From Blastobasis lacticolella (lineage: Eukaryota; Arthropoda; Insecta; Lepidoptera; Blastobasidae): DNA of 64,000 bases. Under the pieces are notes generated by a model. The model did not search any database, was not told where the DNA came from, and worked only from the letters and a program-made list of their open reading frames with translations. Below, piece by piece: positions 1 to 10,944 of the stretch. Position 1 is the stretch's first letter. Each line of letters begins with the position of its first letter. The stretch is taken from the NCBI GenBank assembly GCA_905147135.1, contig LR990056.1, positions 3,916,001 to 3,980,000 of the forward strand, given 5' to 3'. The position numbers and the translations under genes were made by a program.

Positions 1-22
1 AGTTGTCATCATCATCATCGTC

Positions 23-270
23 CTAGCGCTTATCCCGGCCTTTGCCAGGGTCCGCTTTCCTACTCAATCTTCTCCACTTCGCCCGGTCTTCGGCATCCTC
101 TCGTCGTAAGCCGTTGGCTCTCGCATTCGACTCAGCGATGTCAATCCATCGCTTCTTGGGTCGCCCACGAGGCCTCTTTCCTGATACCGGCAGGTTCAGG
201 CACCTATTTCCCACGTATCCCTGAGGCTTACGCAACACGTGACCAAACCAGCGCAGACGACCAACCGTCA
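23..270 (-). mobile_element. Non-LTR retrotransposon ORF2 C-terminal remnant
   Basis: Read on the minus strand, an open frame begins with a GRLRWFGHVLRK segment, continues through GRPKKRWID and ends in AEDRAKWRRLSRKADPG. This string is typical of the C-terminus of insect non-LTR reverse transcriptases downstream of the catalytic domain. No catalytic motifs are present, so it is a 5'-truncated dead fragment. Related remnants sit at about 33410-33545 (+) and 36100-36410 (-). It lies in the bleomycin hydrolase intron that enters the window from the left. Confidence 0.75.
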
Positions 271-442
271 GTTGTAATCAATACTAATCCTTACGATGTA
301 CAAAATAAACTCGCCTTCGTATTAATTCGGATCCGCGGCCGAGTGAACCTTGGTCGGACGTCCGACCACGTCCCCCGAACATAAAAGCGACTTTATTTTA
401 TACCACGTAAGGATTAGTATCAACTGCAACTGACGGTTGGTC
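259..442. repeat. Inverted-repeat (MITE-like) insertion
   Basis: The left arm starting GACCAACCGTCAGTTG is repeated in inverse orientation at the right end. Both arms continue with an ACTAATCCTTAC block and its complement, so the unit folds into one long hairpin of about 184 bp. The left arm overlaps the end of the neighbouring non-LTR fragment and the right arm abuts a reverse-transcriptase remnant, so the exact borders are uncertain. No target-site duplication could be assigned. Confidence 0.5.
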
Positions 443-671
443 CGCTCCAGCCAAAACGGAACGTCCGTTACTAGTTAAAAGCCGGAGGTTGGTGTTAGGA
501 AGCGAGGTTGTTCTGGAAGACGTTGGCCGTCGAATGAAGGAGAGGGGCGGTGATCTCTGCTCAGGGTCATTCCTGTTGCAGAGGCTGTCCATCGCCATAC
601 AGTGTGGCAACGCTGCTAAAGTTATGGGCACCTTTGCACCGGGTAAGGCAAAGAGTGGGTTATACATCTAG
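443..671 (+). pseudogene. C-terminal remnant of an invertebrate reverse transcriptase family
   Basis: The open frame from about 489 to the stop at 671 reads VVLEDVGRRMKERGGD, then LQRLSIAIQCGNAAKVMGTF. I recognise this as the extreme C-terminus of a repeat-encoded reverse transcriptase family common in insects and marine invertebrates, whose central motif reads VWYLDDG. Only the tail remains. The larger decayed element at 7.8-9.2 kb appears to belong to the same family. The family assignment is from memory and unverified. Confidence 0.5.
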
Positions 672-982
672 TTTAAATTTTATGACGAAGTTATACGGAT
701 ATCTAGTTTTAAGTTTGTAAATTATGTTGATACCTATATAAGACTAAGAATAAGAAATGTTTATTTACACATAAACTCCACAACACGGTAATTAACAAAA
801 TACTCACAAAAGCAGAAGCTAATAAAAGCTAGCACAGGTGTGTGTTAGTAGTGCATGTGTAAAAGGGACCCCACTCAGCATTTTGCCTCGGTGCGAACCG
901 AAGCGCTGGTTTTCAGTGGGACCCGCTGAGTGAGGTACGGACGAAAGTGTGTAAATAAAAAATATAATCATCTAATACATAG

Positions 983-1267
983 AGCGTCGGTGGCCGAGCA
1001 GTTAGAGTATCCGACTCGTAAGTCAGAGGTCCCGGGTTCAATACTAACCGATGCTCTTACGGTGAGGGAAAACATCGTGATGAAACCTGCACATTCAGGT
1101 GACAGAATGTCCAATGATCCAATCTGATCAGGTTCCCCTGGTAGCAGGGTCACGGAGGTCAGATGGCAGTCGCTCCACTGTAATTACCTGATCTGCCAGA
1201 TCGTGGATCATGGTCAAGGCGGACCCCGGGCCCTCGTGCGCGAGAGCACAACCGGGACATTACCGCC
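983..1267 (+). repeat. tRNA-headed SINE, family A, copy 1
   Basis: The head (GTGGCCGAGCAGTTAGAGTA, then GTCCCGGGTTCAA) looks like the A and B boxes of a tRNA, with a CGT-like anticodon loop. It is followed by a shared body: GTGAGGGAAAACATCGTGAT, a GACCCCGGGCCCTCG block and an ACCGGGACATTA(A)CGCC tail. Copies or fragments recur at about 11390-11525 (-), 17505-17685, 18950-19175, 19690-19885, 23180-23400 (-), 28501-28760 (-), 42533-42845 (-), 46905-47210, 48050-48120, 50680-50935 and 52783-52870 (-). Confidence 0.8.
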
Positions 1268-1329
1268 TACATGTTTATTATTTTTATAATACTGACGTCA
1301 TAGCTAAATATAACTACGATCTCTCTCAG

Positions 1330-4300
1330 GTGTGTCTGGTGAGCGACCCTCGCTCCTCGAACCCTTTCGGTCGCCTGTACACGCTGCACTGCCTCGGGAA
1401 CGTGGTCGGCGGCCGCCGCACCGCCTACAACAACCAGCCCATCGAGACGCTCATGAAGTGGGTATACACTAGAGATGAAACGGGTATCCGGTTACTATCC
1501 GGTATCCGGCGTAACCGGCCTTAATTTACTATCAGGCCGTTATATAGTGCGTTAATATCCGGCCGGATACCGGATAGCAAAAATGTATGAAAGTACATAA
1601 AATTTACATTTTCTACATCGGAAAATGTAATCTCCTAAATGTAATCCAATAAATGATAAATATAAATTTAAGCACTGTTGACTGTAAGTTGTAAGTCAGC
1701 AAAAAACGATATATTTTTGCAAAGTCAATATTTAATTACGAATTGCTCCTACATTGAGTTTATCTTTAGCTTATGAGAATCTTTTACTGCAGTCTGGTCC
1801 ACGATGCTGGGCGCTAATGTTCAAAACTACGGAACCGTCCGAGGTCAGAGGAATTATGCAGATCAACGTTAAAATTATTCACATTAACCGAAGGATGGCC
1901 GTGTGGTGTCCGGCAGAGTAGAATAGCACCAACCCCTTACGCTCATGGGTGTCGTAAGAGGCGACTAATGTTTTCGAGGCAAAATATCAAGTCTCCGTAG
2001 TCTGGAAAATGGGCAGCAGCATTTTTCATTATTATATTTAAACACTGCGATCTCCAACCCGCCTGCCAAGCGTGGAGATTATGGCAATAACCTCCCCTTT
2101 CGTGAGAGAGGCCCTAAGTCCTGCAGTGGACTGTTACGGGCTGTGATGTGATGATGAACCGAAGACTGAAAATCAATGAAAACACATATAGTTGTTTAAT
2201 TTGCACAGACTTGGTCAGAGACTATGTCCTGTGGAATATCCGGCCGCCGGATATCCGGCTTATGGGGTGGCCGGATATCCGGTATCCGGCCAAACAACTA
2301 TCCGTTTCATCTAGTATACACTGTAGGGACGCCACACGCACTCGGTACACACACATACACACAGACACAGTAGTATAAAAGACAGAACCTCAACCCAATA
2401 AACAATCGGGCGGCTATACTCGCTGCACTGCCTCGGGAACGTGGTCGGCGCTGCAACGACCAGCGCATCGAGACACTCATGAAGTGGGTAACCACGATTG
2501 ACACACGAGATATGCCTACATATACTTTATTTTTTTAAATATACACTTCGAAGGAGGCAAGACAATTTAGCGTGGCGACGGACCGTGAAACCCCTAAGCA
2601 AAAGTAAATTGTATTGGAAAGTTACTTCAAAGGCCCGTTATGGCTTGTCAGACAGCCCAATTGAGCTCATAAAAATAATAATTACCGTGATGGGGGCGTC
2701 GGTTGTCTTTTCTTCAGTGTAGTTTCGCTTTGGGCGATGTTAGTTCTTTTTGATGCGACATTCAGTGTTATCGCGATCGCGATAAATGAACGTACACCAC
2801 ATGTAGGTACAGCCCTATTTTTGAACCGCTCGCATCGATTCGAACGGTTTTAAATTTTGATTTTCGGTTTGAAAAATTCAATATTTTGATGCATGATTTA
2901 TTTATTTATTTATTTAACATTTATTGTGCACAATAAATAGTATACAAAATAGACATACAGAAAAAAAATGCAAAATGAAAAAACATGATGTTGATTTTAC
3001 CTATTTTTAAACCGTGCTTTCGGTATTGCCAATGTTATTTAAATAATTTTGAATTTTTTATGCCCAAAATCAAAATTGAAAACCGTTCGAATCGAGGCGA
3101 GCGATTAAAAAGTAGAGCGCCTGGGGCCCTATTTTTAAACCGCTCGCATCCACTCGAGCGCTCGCGTGCGCTACCTATCTCCTTCACACTCGAGCTAAGT
3201 TACTAGAAACACACCCACCCACATACACAACCACGCACACACATGCACAGTAATGTACTTACGTTTCAGTAGAATCGATTCGGCGCTACAATGATAAACT
3301 TAATGTGGCGTAAAAATGAAATTACAAGGCAATAAGTACGTAAGGTCTACTGTCAAAATAAAGCCCTGTCATTGGCTGGAACATATTTGTCATTTTACAG
3401 CAGTTGTTACTGTCCAATATGACAATATTTTGACAAAAGACCTTACTCACTAGCGCCATCTTTAATAGTGATAACCCTCACTGTGTTGTCTGACAAGCCA
3501 TAATCGGCCTTGTAGCCTTTAAAATAACTTTTCCAATACTAATTTACGTTTGGCTGGGGGCAACACTCGTCAATACACAACCTCAAGTATCAAATTGTCA
3601 CATTGACATAGACGTTTACCAAAAATTGTCTGATTCCAGAGTAGTGAAGGACAGCATACAAGGCGGCGAAGCCGTGTGGTTCGGCTGCGAGGTGTCCAAG
3701 CGCTTCGAGAGGAAGAATGGACTCGAGGATCTTGACGCGTAAGTACTAAGTACCTATAAATTCCTTTCTAGAATTATATGAATCCCATCAAAAACATTTT
3801 TATGTGAAAATTCGGCAAGTCTCGTGACTCTCCCGGAAAAATGTAAGTATGAGATCTATGGTGGAGCCAAGTCCGGCGGTACTGTTTTATTAATAAATAT
3901 TCTGCAAATTGCACCGTACTTCTTTTTTAAACATATTGAGTAAATGATAAACTATACTACTTACAACCTATAATTAATATATCTTATGCATCTTTATTGT
4001 CTAGAACTTTTTGATCTCATTTATGAAGATATTTTTCTGACTTGGCAATCACGAAATGTATTTGTTTGCAAGAATATTCTTGCACTTTGGCTAATAATTC
4101 TCGCTAAGACCACTCTTTGTTTTTAGTTAGTTTTTTGACATGGTTTCTATTTTTCCAAATTCGATATATTTTATTATCATATTAGTAACCAAAGTAGTAT
4201 TATTAACTTAACTTAAGTATAAGGTTTAAACATGTTTATTCTCATAAAAGATATAATAAGAATAATAATAAGAATCATTTATTGCCTTAAACAAAATATC

Positions 4301-7300
4301 GTGCCTTACCACTACATCTAAACAATAAAAATAACTAAGGCAAATGGACCTGGCTTAATAACATCTCTTAGATGAGAAAATAATTTACCGTTCCTACCGC
4401 ACACAAACACCTTATAAATACACTGCATTGAATTAAGTACAATCACTTGGTATCTCTTTTCTTTAAATACGACATCCTTTTAATATATGTTCATTCAACT
4501 TTGTCTTAAATTCAATGTAATTTTCTATAGTTTTTATATTGGACTATAAAAACTATGGAAACTTACATTTCGCTATATTCATAGATACAATTCACTATCT
4601 TTTTTTTTATTACATACAGTAGGCAAACAGGCAAGCGGGCCACCGGATGGGGAGTGGTCACCACTGCCTAGACATTAGAAACACCACGAGTATCGCCAAT
4701 GCGTTGCCCACCTCTATAACACGTTCCAATCCCCATATTTCTGGTCCCCAGCCAAGACTACCGGCTGGTGTTCAACACTGAGGTGCAAATCGGGATGGCG
4801 AAGGCGGACCGGCTGCTGTACGGGGACTCGTGCATGACGCATGCAATGGTCTTCACCGCTGTCGGCACTGACGTAAGGATGACGACGGATTTTATAATTT
4901 TTTTTTAGTTATTGGTGAAACTAGCTTTAAAAAAATTAATACATGTGCTTGGACAAATTCACACAGCGCCCTCTAGCCCCGAAGTGAGGAAAGCTTGTTT
5001 TATGGGTGATAGATAACTGATAAACTACTTATATACTTTCATTTTTATAATACATACTTATCATACATATTACACCCAGACCCGTAACAGAAATTAAAAT
5101 TCATAATATCAATTTCTGCTCGGAAGGGAATCGAACCCGGGACCTCTGCGTGGCGACCGGTTGGTTAACCAACTGAATCACTCAGGTCGTCCCTTAGGTC
5201 AGGCTATATTGGAAAGATAATGAAATGCCATTTTTGTTTGAATGTTTCGGCCCTGTGGATTATTAGATTGATTTAATATCTCATTTTATATCATTACTAA
5301 ATCAATATTACTTTAATTATATAAATCTATGAAAGAAATTGTCGATAATTAGCATTATACATTATATAGGTTTTCTTAATAGATAGTAGACGCGTTTTGA
5401 GGGTAGAGTCAGCGCCAGATAAGTTTGCTTTTAGGTTATGGCGCCCCTGTCATTGTTTATAAGTTGGAGATCAAATTAAAGATAAAAAATGTAAACACAC
5501 AACTGTTCAGGGGTATAAAACCTTTGGTTTGCATCATGCACACTCATCAGTGCTCGTTACAATGGCTGGTAAACTTTCGAAAACGAAACAAATCGATTTA
5601 CCCCCATTTATTCAATTGATTAAAAACGTAATAAGTAACTTGGAAACTATTAGTCCAAAAACACTAGTTAGAAAACACTAGTAAGAAGTGGCCGCCATTT
5701 TGAATCTTATATTATTTTATGTATTATTATTTAAGAAATTATTAAATATGTCTCGGCGTCGGTCAATCCCTTACTTTCCAAGCCTTTGCAATAATGTACT
5801 GTAACAACGAACCAAAGGTTTAGAATTTCTTACCATTACCAGTAGCATAAATGAAAACTACCCATATTTTATTTAAACATCACAAATACGTAACAAAAAA
5901 CATTTAAGTTCCCTATTTAATTCAGTAAAATGTTTTAAAATATTCATATGATTTTATTTCATTATGAATGTAACATTTTTAATAAATATTTGTAAGATTT
6001 TAAAAAATCCACCATTTGGGTTATATTTTTTTATAGTAGCAACCCTTTGTTTATATTTCTTATCTTTAATTCGATCTCATACCTTAAGTTATTATTAGCT
6101 ATTTATCATAATTCGTTTCTTTGTCATCCGCGAGCAAACTGAAGATGAAGAAGTTCAGCAGGTGCTGAATTTCTTTGATTACAGTTAGGTCCTCTTAATA
6201 TTATCCTAGCTAGATAATCCGTATTTCTTCAACAGGAGAAAGGCAACCCTAAAAAATTCCGCGTGGAGAACTCCTACAGCGACAAAGAGTACGACAAGGG
6301 ATACCTGCTGCTCACAGAGCCTTGGTTCAGAGAGTTTGTGTTCGAGGTAAGTCTATGTTATCATCATATCAGGTGAAAGACGCCCACTGCTGCGCATAGG
6401 CCTCTCCCAAAGGCCGTGTGTGTGTATGAGAGTGGCGACTCGGCCTAAACTATTTTCGATGCGGTTATCTGTTTTATTGAAACACTTTTAGGCCAGTCAA
6501 ATCTTACAAAAAAATGGCCCTAAAACGCAAAGCGCGATGTAACGCTGCATTTTTGGTATGTTATTTGGACCCCTTAAGAGAGTGCGAAACTACATTTTGC
6601 AAGCAAAAAAAAATTGTGCTTCCTGCGTAATACGTGAAAAACTGCGAAATTTTGGGACATTTTTCACTTTCTGGTCTAAAAATGAAAAACTATGCATTTT
6701 TCGACCAATGAAGCTGAATGGCTTTTAAGTCCATTATATTTGCCACTATTTAAGCCCAAACGCAGCTCCACAAAATGTACAGTGACCAAGTTATGACTCT
6801 TCAAAGATGGTCAATTTTTCCGGAAAATTTACAATTTTAGGTTTTGCTCCCGTCCGGAGCAAATTATTGATAAAATCGCTAGTCCTATGATAAAAGCAAC
6901 TAAAAGAAAGTTGTAGTACATTTAATTTACTTTCATAAAAGTAGAAAACGAACTAAGTGAGACTAATAGTTTACTTACAATCTTGAAAATGGTTTTTTGA
7001 AGAATTCTGTGAATACTTATTTGCGTGAATGGTACGGTATGTTTTCAGCCAAATATCGGTATAACCACTTATGCTTAGAGAAAATTTGTTAGAAATTACG
7101 TTTTAATAATAATAAAATACTATCACAAGGTGCCAATCAGCTCCCGAGACCGTTCTATCAGTCTCAGGGTCCTGTGGAAGATATTAGTCAACCTCGCCAA
7201 TTGTATTAAGAGGCGCACCTAAGAAGTGGCGAGCTCGTCGCGGTGCTGAAATTGGACTTGCCTCAATGTACGAAACGGTCCTCTATCCAGTTCTCGGATT

Positions 7301-10300
7301 CGGTGAACGTGGCTTAATTTTGGTTATCGTTCTCACAAGCACGCTGCCGCCTATACCTATTTTTGAATTGCTCGCTTTGATTCGAACGATTTTCAATTTT
7401 GATTTTCCGCATAAAAAATGACATATTTTCATACATTATGTTAATTTTCCTTATTTTTGCCCATACAATTCAACATTGTAAATCGTTCGCATAAATGCGA
7501 GCGATTCAACAACGGAACCCAGGGCCGTTTGTATGTTACTTTTAAGTTGCTTCGTTTTTACCATGGGTTACTGATATTCTACCGAGTTCTATGGAAATCG
7601 TAATAATGTATTTTTTTGACATTGGCTTTAATGTTGTATATACATTCATACGACGACGACATTAGGGCCTTCAAGGAGCAAGCCTCTATAAACGAATTCT
7701 TGACACCACTGGCAGGCTCTGTAGAACAGTCCATAGTAAGTACGCTTTATGGCGCCTAAAACTAAAAAAATGATGGTTTCATTCGTTCTACTGCGGTAGG
7801 GACTACCTACCGACGCCGGTTTTCCATCCCCCAGCCCAGTAAATTAGTTCCAGCATATCCAGCTCGACTTTGGATCTAAAGGTGACTGCGAAGCCGCCGT
7901 CCACGCCATGAGAACTTTCCTCCAAAGTAATAGTGTTGAAGTCGTATTGAAGGGTGACGTAAAAATGGATTCAACTCCGTCGATAGAGGCGCTTTGTTTG
8001 GCCAAATACGATCTAAGCTGCCGGCCGCTTATAAGTTGCGGCAATGCTACAAAAAGCCGAGGAATCTTATATACAAAGGCTACCTCTTGCAATCAGTAGT
8101 CGGCTACCAGCAATAGGCGACTCTCGAGAAGCTAAATTCTAAATTTAACGTGTGGTAGTACGACCTACTTAGAACACGGGATCCTACGAGGGGATGCGAA
8201 CACGGTTTTACAGGATTCACAGCTCCTCATGCGCGAGTTGAGGGTGATTGGTATGCTGTCCAAGGGCTGGTACGATTTCTGCAGTTTTTGACGCTATTGC
8301 TATTACAATGTCGTCGACAAGGCGTGGCTTCACCTTCTAGGTAGTTTTGATTAATCTCGGACTTCGTTAAAGAAAAAATTCCAATTCTGTTGTTGTGTTT
8401 TGCGGTGTTGTCAACAACACAGTGAAACATATTCTTATATTTTAATTCTTAACATAAATCTCGATGATTCATCTTGGAAACAGATGGAGGTCTAGGCGTT
8501 AGGAAAGTTTCAGGTGTGTCCCTGTCAGCTTTTCTGTTCCGGTGCATAGTTCACAGTATCCAGTGCAGAAGTTATTATCTAAACTAGGGACTTTTATTAC
8601 GGCGTATTCTATCGAGGCCAAATGCCTTTGGCACAAAGCTTTTCCGGAAGCCGAGCTCCCGAAAAATTCCTGTTCCCAGTGGCTATGGCGAGCCTCGCTG
8701 CAGATTAGTGCGAAACAATATCTTAAGCACACTAACCAACTCTGCAGAGCGTGCCCGTTTGCTGGCTGCTGGCGAGTGTAAATCGGGTCTCTAACTTCAG
8801 TCAATGTCTTCTAAAAATATTGGGACACTTCTCGACCGCGTTACGCACTATATCATCCGCCGGACCTTCACCTCCGCTGTAGCACCCGCTAAGCTTGAGC
8901 CAGGTGGTTTAGCCCGTGATGACGGTACGGCGATACCTTTGCACAGTTACATCTTTCAGTAACGGCGTGTTATGCTGGGTCCGATGCCGTCTCAACTAAA
9001 AGTGTCAAACGGCGCAAGTGTTGGTGAAAGCCACATATTTACGCCGTTTGGTGTGGAAACCCTTGAATTCTAGTGTCCATGTGCACACTTCCTATTTCGG
9101 GAGCTAGCTAAGCGCTTGGTCGATATTACTAAAGACCCATAGTGCTGGCTTCCACTTCGGACGGGGGACAATGCGGCCAGCCTTTTGAGCAGCATTCAGC
9201 CTTGGACAAAATTAGTGATTATTTTATTAAGTGGGCCTTAATAACAACTATACAAATTTATTAAGTTAGTTGTTATTTGTAATTTGTATTATGTCAGATT
9301 AGTATTCATAATATGTATAATTGTTATTCATATCTTAATAAATACTTTATTCTTCAAAAATACATTTTTACGTTCTCCTCGTTTTTTTAAGATGGTGAAT
9401 GAACCATTAGTCTCACATAGTTCGTTCTGTACATGATTTAAAGCAAATTAAATGTACTACAACTCCCTTTTAATTTTTTTTTATCATAGAACTAGCAATT
9501 TTACCAATAATTTGCTCCGGACGGGAGCAAAACCTAAAATTGAAGTTTTTCGGGAAAAATAGACAATCTTTAAAGAGTCGTAACTTGGTTGCTATACGCT
9601 TTATAGAGCTGTGTTTAGGTTTAAATCCTTGCAAATTTAATCAATTTTAAAAGCTATTAAGCTTTGTTGGTCGAAAAATGCATAGTTTTTGATTTTTAGA
9701 CCAGAAAGTGAAAAAAGTCCCAAAATTTCGCAGTTTTTCACGTATTACGCAGGGAGCACAATTTTTTTTTGCTTGCAAAATGTAGTTTCACTCTCTCTTA
9801 AGGGGTCCAAATAACATACCAAAAATGCAGCGTTACATCGCGCTTTGCGTTTTAGATGTAAGATTTGACTGGCCTATTTTGCTGCACCCAAATATCAAAG
9901 AGTCAGGCGCGATGCTAACAAACACCGCCAGATGAGTCGTCCGCACAGCTGTAAGGCCGCCTAAATATACCATATGTGTGTGCGCACGCCCGGCCAGCTG
10001 AGTCCGCGATGGCCATAGCCTATTGAGTCCGATTGTGTTTGTATGGACCGGCCAAACGAGTCGTGCGCACTCGTGTGACGCCAATTACGACGCAAACGTC
10101 GAGGCGGCCGCAGCGAATGTTTCAATAAAATCGGTTATGTAGTTGAGATAATATTGGCGTGTATGTAAACTTGGTTAGAACCTTTCCGACATTTTCTGGT
10201 AAATTTAGATTACCTATATTATAAATCTTCCGACATTGAAGCATTTGATCTTGTCCTCGCAGTGCCTACGCAGCGGTTCTCCATTTTGGTTACTTGAAAC

Positions 10301-10754
10301 CCTGAAAATTATATGAATCATAGATGTTATTCTCCCTAAGTTTCTATCAGATGGTGAAAACCGTATCAAAATCTGTAGCGCGCGTAGTGTACAGGATTTA
10401 CAGACGGACTCAAAAAGACTTTCTTTATTATTCAGCAGATATCTAGTATTTTCTAATTTGTTAGAACCTACCTCACCTTATTCTACCTCATATTACTATT
10501 GTTTATCATGATATCTTCAGTGTTTTTTGCGCTTTTCGGCAAAGATTTTTTGTTAAGCTGCCTTGTCAGCTGTTCAGGTTCTTATTAACATTTGTTAGGT
10601 AGCGTGTTATAAAATGTGTTATTGTTCTCAGGTGGTGGTGGACAAGAAGTATGTGCCTGAAGATGTGCTTGAAGTATTCAAGCAAGAACCAAAGGTGCTG
10701 CCCGCTTGGGACCCCATGGGAACCCTGGCTTGCCCCGTATGCTGCCATGAATAA
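1330..10754 (+). CDS. BLMH: Bleomycin hydrolase, 3' part (five exons; 5' end outside the window)
   Basis: Bleomycin hydrolase is a cytosolic C1-type cysteine aminopeptidase that assembles as a hexameric barrel. The exons I join are 1330-1457, 3640-3738, 4752-4872, 6236-6346 and 10632-10754; they splice in frame to 193 residues and a TAA stop. Landmarks in order are VGGRRTAYNNQPIE, GGEAVWFGCEVSKRF, the catalytic-His segment CMTHAMVFTAV, the catalytic-Asn segment FRVENSYSD, and LPAWDPMG near the C-terminus. The active-site Cys exon is left of the window. Two departures from better-known homologues are visible: the usual NSWG reads NSYS, and the protein ends TLACPVCCHE rather than shortly after MGALA. 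The first donor must be GTGGGT at 1458, because this alone keeps frame with the next exon. The introns are loaded with transposons, including 3.4 kb in intron 6347-10631. Confidence 0.92.
1470..2313. mobile_element. Non-autonomous hAT-like element with 8-bp target duplication
   Basis: GTATACAC occurs immediately left (1462-1469) and right (2314-2321). The ends read TAGAGATGAAACGG and, inverted, CCGTTTCATCTA. An 8-bp target-site duplication with short terminal repeats is the signature of hAT transposons. The interior has subterminal CCGGATA/TATCCGG repeats at both ends and carries a nested family-C repeat at about 1900-2155. No transposase is visible. The insertion point is only a few bases into the bleomycin hydrolase intron. 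Confidence 0.75.
1900..2155 (+). repeat. Dispersed repeat, family C, copy 1
   Basis: The block begins GTGTCCGGCAGAGTAGAATA, contains GGTGTCGTA(C)AAGGCGACTAATG-like sequence and CAGCCCGCCTGCCAAGCGTG-like sequence, and ends GTCCTGCAGTGGACTGTTA. Further copies are at about 24265-24432 (-), 25577-25815 (+), 25863-26090 (+) and 29089-29325 (+), all in eIF3a introns. It carries no coding capacity that I recognise and resembles the 3' end of a lepidopteran retroelement. Confidence 0.7.
2411..2490 (+). pseudogene. Broken duplicate of the bleomycin hydrolase exon at 1330-1457
   Basis: This stretch repeats the 3' two thirds of the first BLMH exon, including CGCTGCACTGCCTCGGGAAC and the end GAAGTGGGTA with its donor. 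About a dozen bases in the middle are missing (GGCGGCCGCCGCACCGCC is reduced to GGCGCTGC), and the 5' part and acceptor are absent. It lies in the intron about 1 kb downstream of the true exon. The loss of frame and acceptor make it a dead exon copy. Confidence 0.8.
2545..3580. repeat. Inverted-repeat element carrying nested MITEs
   Basis: Near 2600-2660 a segment reads TTGGAAAGTTACTTCAAAGG, then TATGGCTTGTCAGACA. Its inverse is present at about 3488-3560 (TGTCTGACAAGCCATAATCG, then AAAATAACTTTTCCAATACT). The pair brackets a palindromic family-P MITE (2811-3120) and a second element at about 3310-3480 that is also found at 22213-22428. This looks like an old DNA transposon with later insertions. 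It lies between BLMH exons. Confidence 0.55.
2811..3120. repeat. Palindromic MITE, family P, copy 1
   Basis: The left arm (TTGAACCGCTCGCATCGATT, CGAACGGTTTTAAATTTTGA) and its inverse on the right (AATTGAAAACCGTTCGAATC) give a long hairpin. A T/A-rich insert (ATTTATTTATTT and CACAATAAATAG) splits the centre. Other copies or half-copies are at about 7360-7525, 20460-20570, 56059-56245, 58230-58283 and 59930-60130. The arms share GATTCGAACGGTTTTCAATT. Confidence 0.65.
4612..4728 (+). repeat. Dispersed repeat fragment in a BLMH intron
   Basis: The string AGGCAAACAGGCAAGCGGGC, followed by GTGGTCACCACTGCCTA and GCGTTGCCCACCTCTATAAC, recurs at 38790-38905. Shorter pieces occur near 22010-22060, 22935-22990 and 47210-47270. 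It is a common lepidopteran dispersed element with no coding content seen. Confidence 0.6.
5075..5195 (-). repeat. tRNA-like SINE, family B, copy 1
   Basis: On the minus strand the head contains a B-box-like GTCCCGGGTTCGATTCCC stretch, followed by AATTTTAATTTCTGTTACGG and GGTCTGGGTGT. Copies are at 40008-40110 (-), 45270-45380 (+), 47400-47530 (+) and 63420-63575 (-). The tRNA-like head cannot form a complete cloverleaf here, so this is a retroposon and not a tRNA gene. Confidence 0.7.
6490..9874. mobile_element. 3.4-kb element with about 500-bp terminal inverted repeats
   Basis: The left end GGCCAGTCAAATCTTACA runs inward for roughly 500 bp (to about 6990). The right end from 9874 back to about 9385 is its inverted, slightly diverged copy; both contain ACGCAAAGCGCGATGTAACG and TTTTTCACGTATTACGCAGG or its complement. 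The interior holds a nested family-P MITE (7360-7525) and a decayed reverse transcriptase (7845-9230). No target duplication could be assigned. The element accounts for most of the BLMH intron 6347-10631. Confidence 0.75.
7845..9230 (+). pseudogene. Decayed reverse transcriptase inside the long-TIR element
   Basis: Across shifting frames on the plus strand I read VEVVLKGDVKMDSTPSIEAL (the RT motif normally KGDVxNAFNS), then LNSKFNVWWYDLL (normally FNVWYLDDG), then PAKLEPGGLARDDG, FTPFGVETL and NAASLLSSIQP. The order and spacing fit the invertebrate reverse transcriptase family whose tail also lies at 443-671. Several stops and frameshifts make it non-functional. The remaining open pieces (for example 7908-8099 and 8542-8781) are shards of it. 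Confidence 0.6.
9875..10140. repeat. G+C-rich repeat patch beside the long-TIR element
   Basis: The stretch contains AGATGAGTCGTCCGCACAGC and, about 110 bp on, AACGAGTCGTGCGCACTCGT, which are imperfect mirror copies suggesting a small inverted-repeat element. The flanks TTTCAATAAAATCGGTTATG (right) and GGTTATCTGTTTTATTGAAA (6463-6482, left of the long-TIR element) also resemble each other in inverse orientation, hinting at an outer, older element around both. No coding content was recognised. Confidence 0.35.
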
Positions 10755-10933
10755 CCTCATAACATTACCATAAGTTAAGATATGTAGGTTAGGACTGTCC
10801 ACTGAATCCTAAAGGGATTTGGGTCATGAATTTCGGAATTGTATGACGAACTGTGGATTTGTATCCACAAAGTCATGTTACACGAATTTTGCAAACCATC
10901 CTTAGATCAATGAATTATTTATCATGTCACAAA

Positions 10934-10944
10934 AATAAAATAAA
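10934..10944 (+). terminator. Poly(A) signal of the bleomycin hydrolase gene
   Basis: AATAAA overlaps a second AATAAA about 180 bases after the BLMH stop codon at 10754, in A/T-rich sequence. It is the first canonical signal downstream, so the 3' UTR is probably about 200 bases long. Confidence 0.6.

Noticed and set aside
983..1055. tRNA-like A and B boxes suggesting a tRNA-Thr gene
   Set aside because: The acceptor stem does not close and the sequence continues into a repeated SINE body found about a dozen times in the window.
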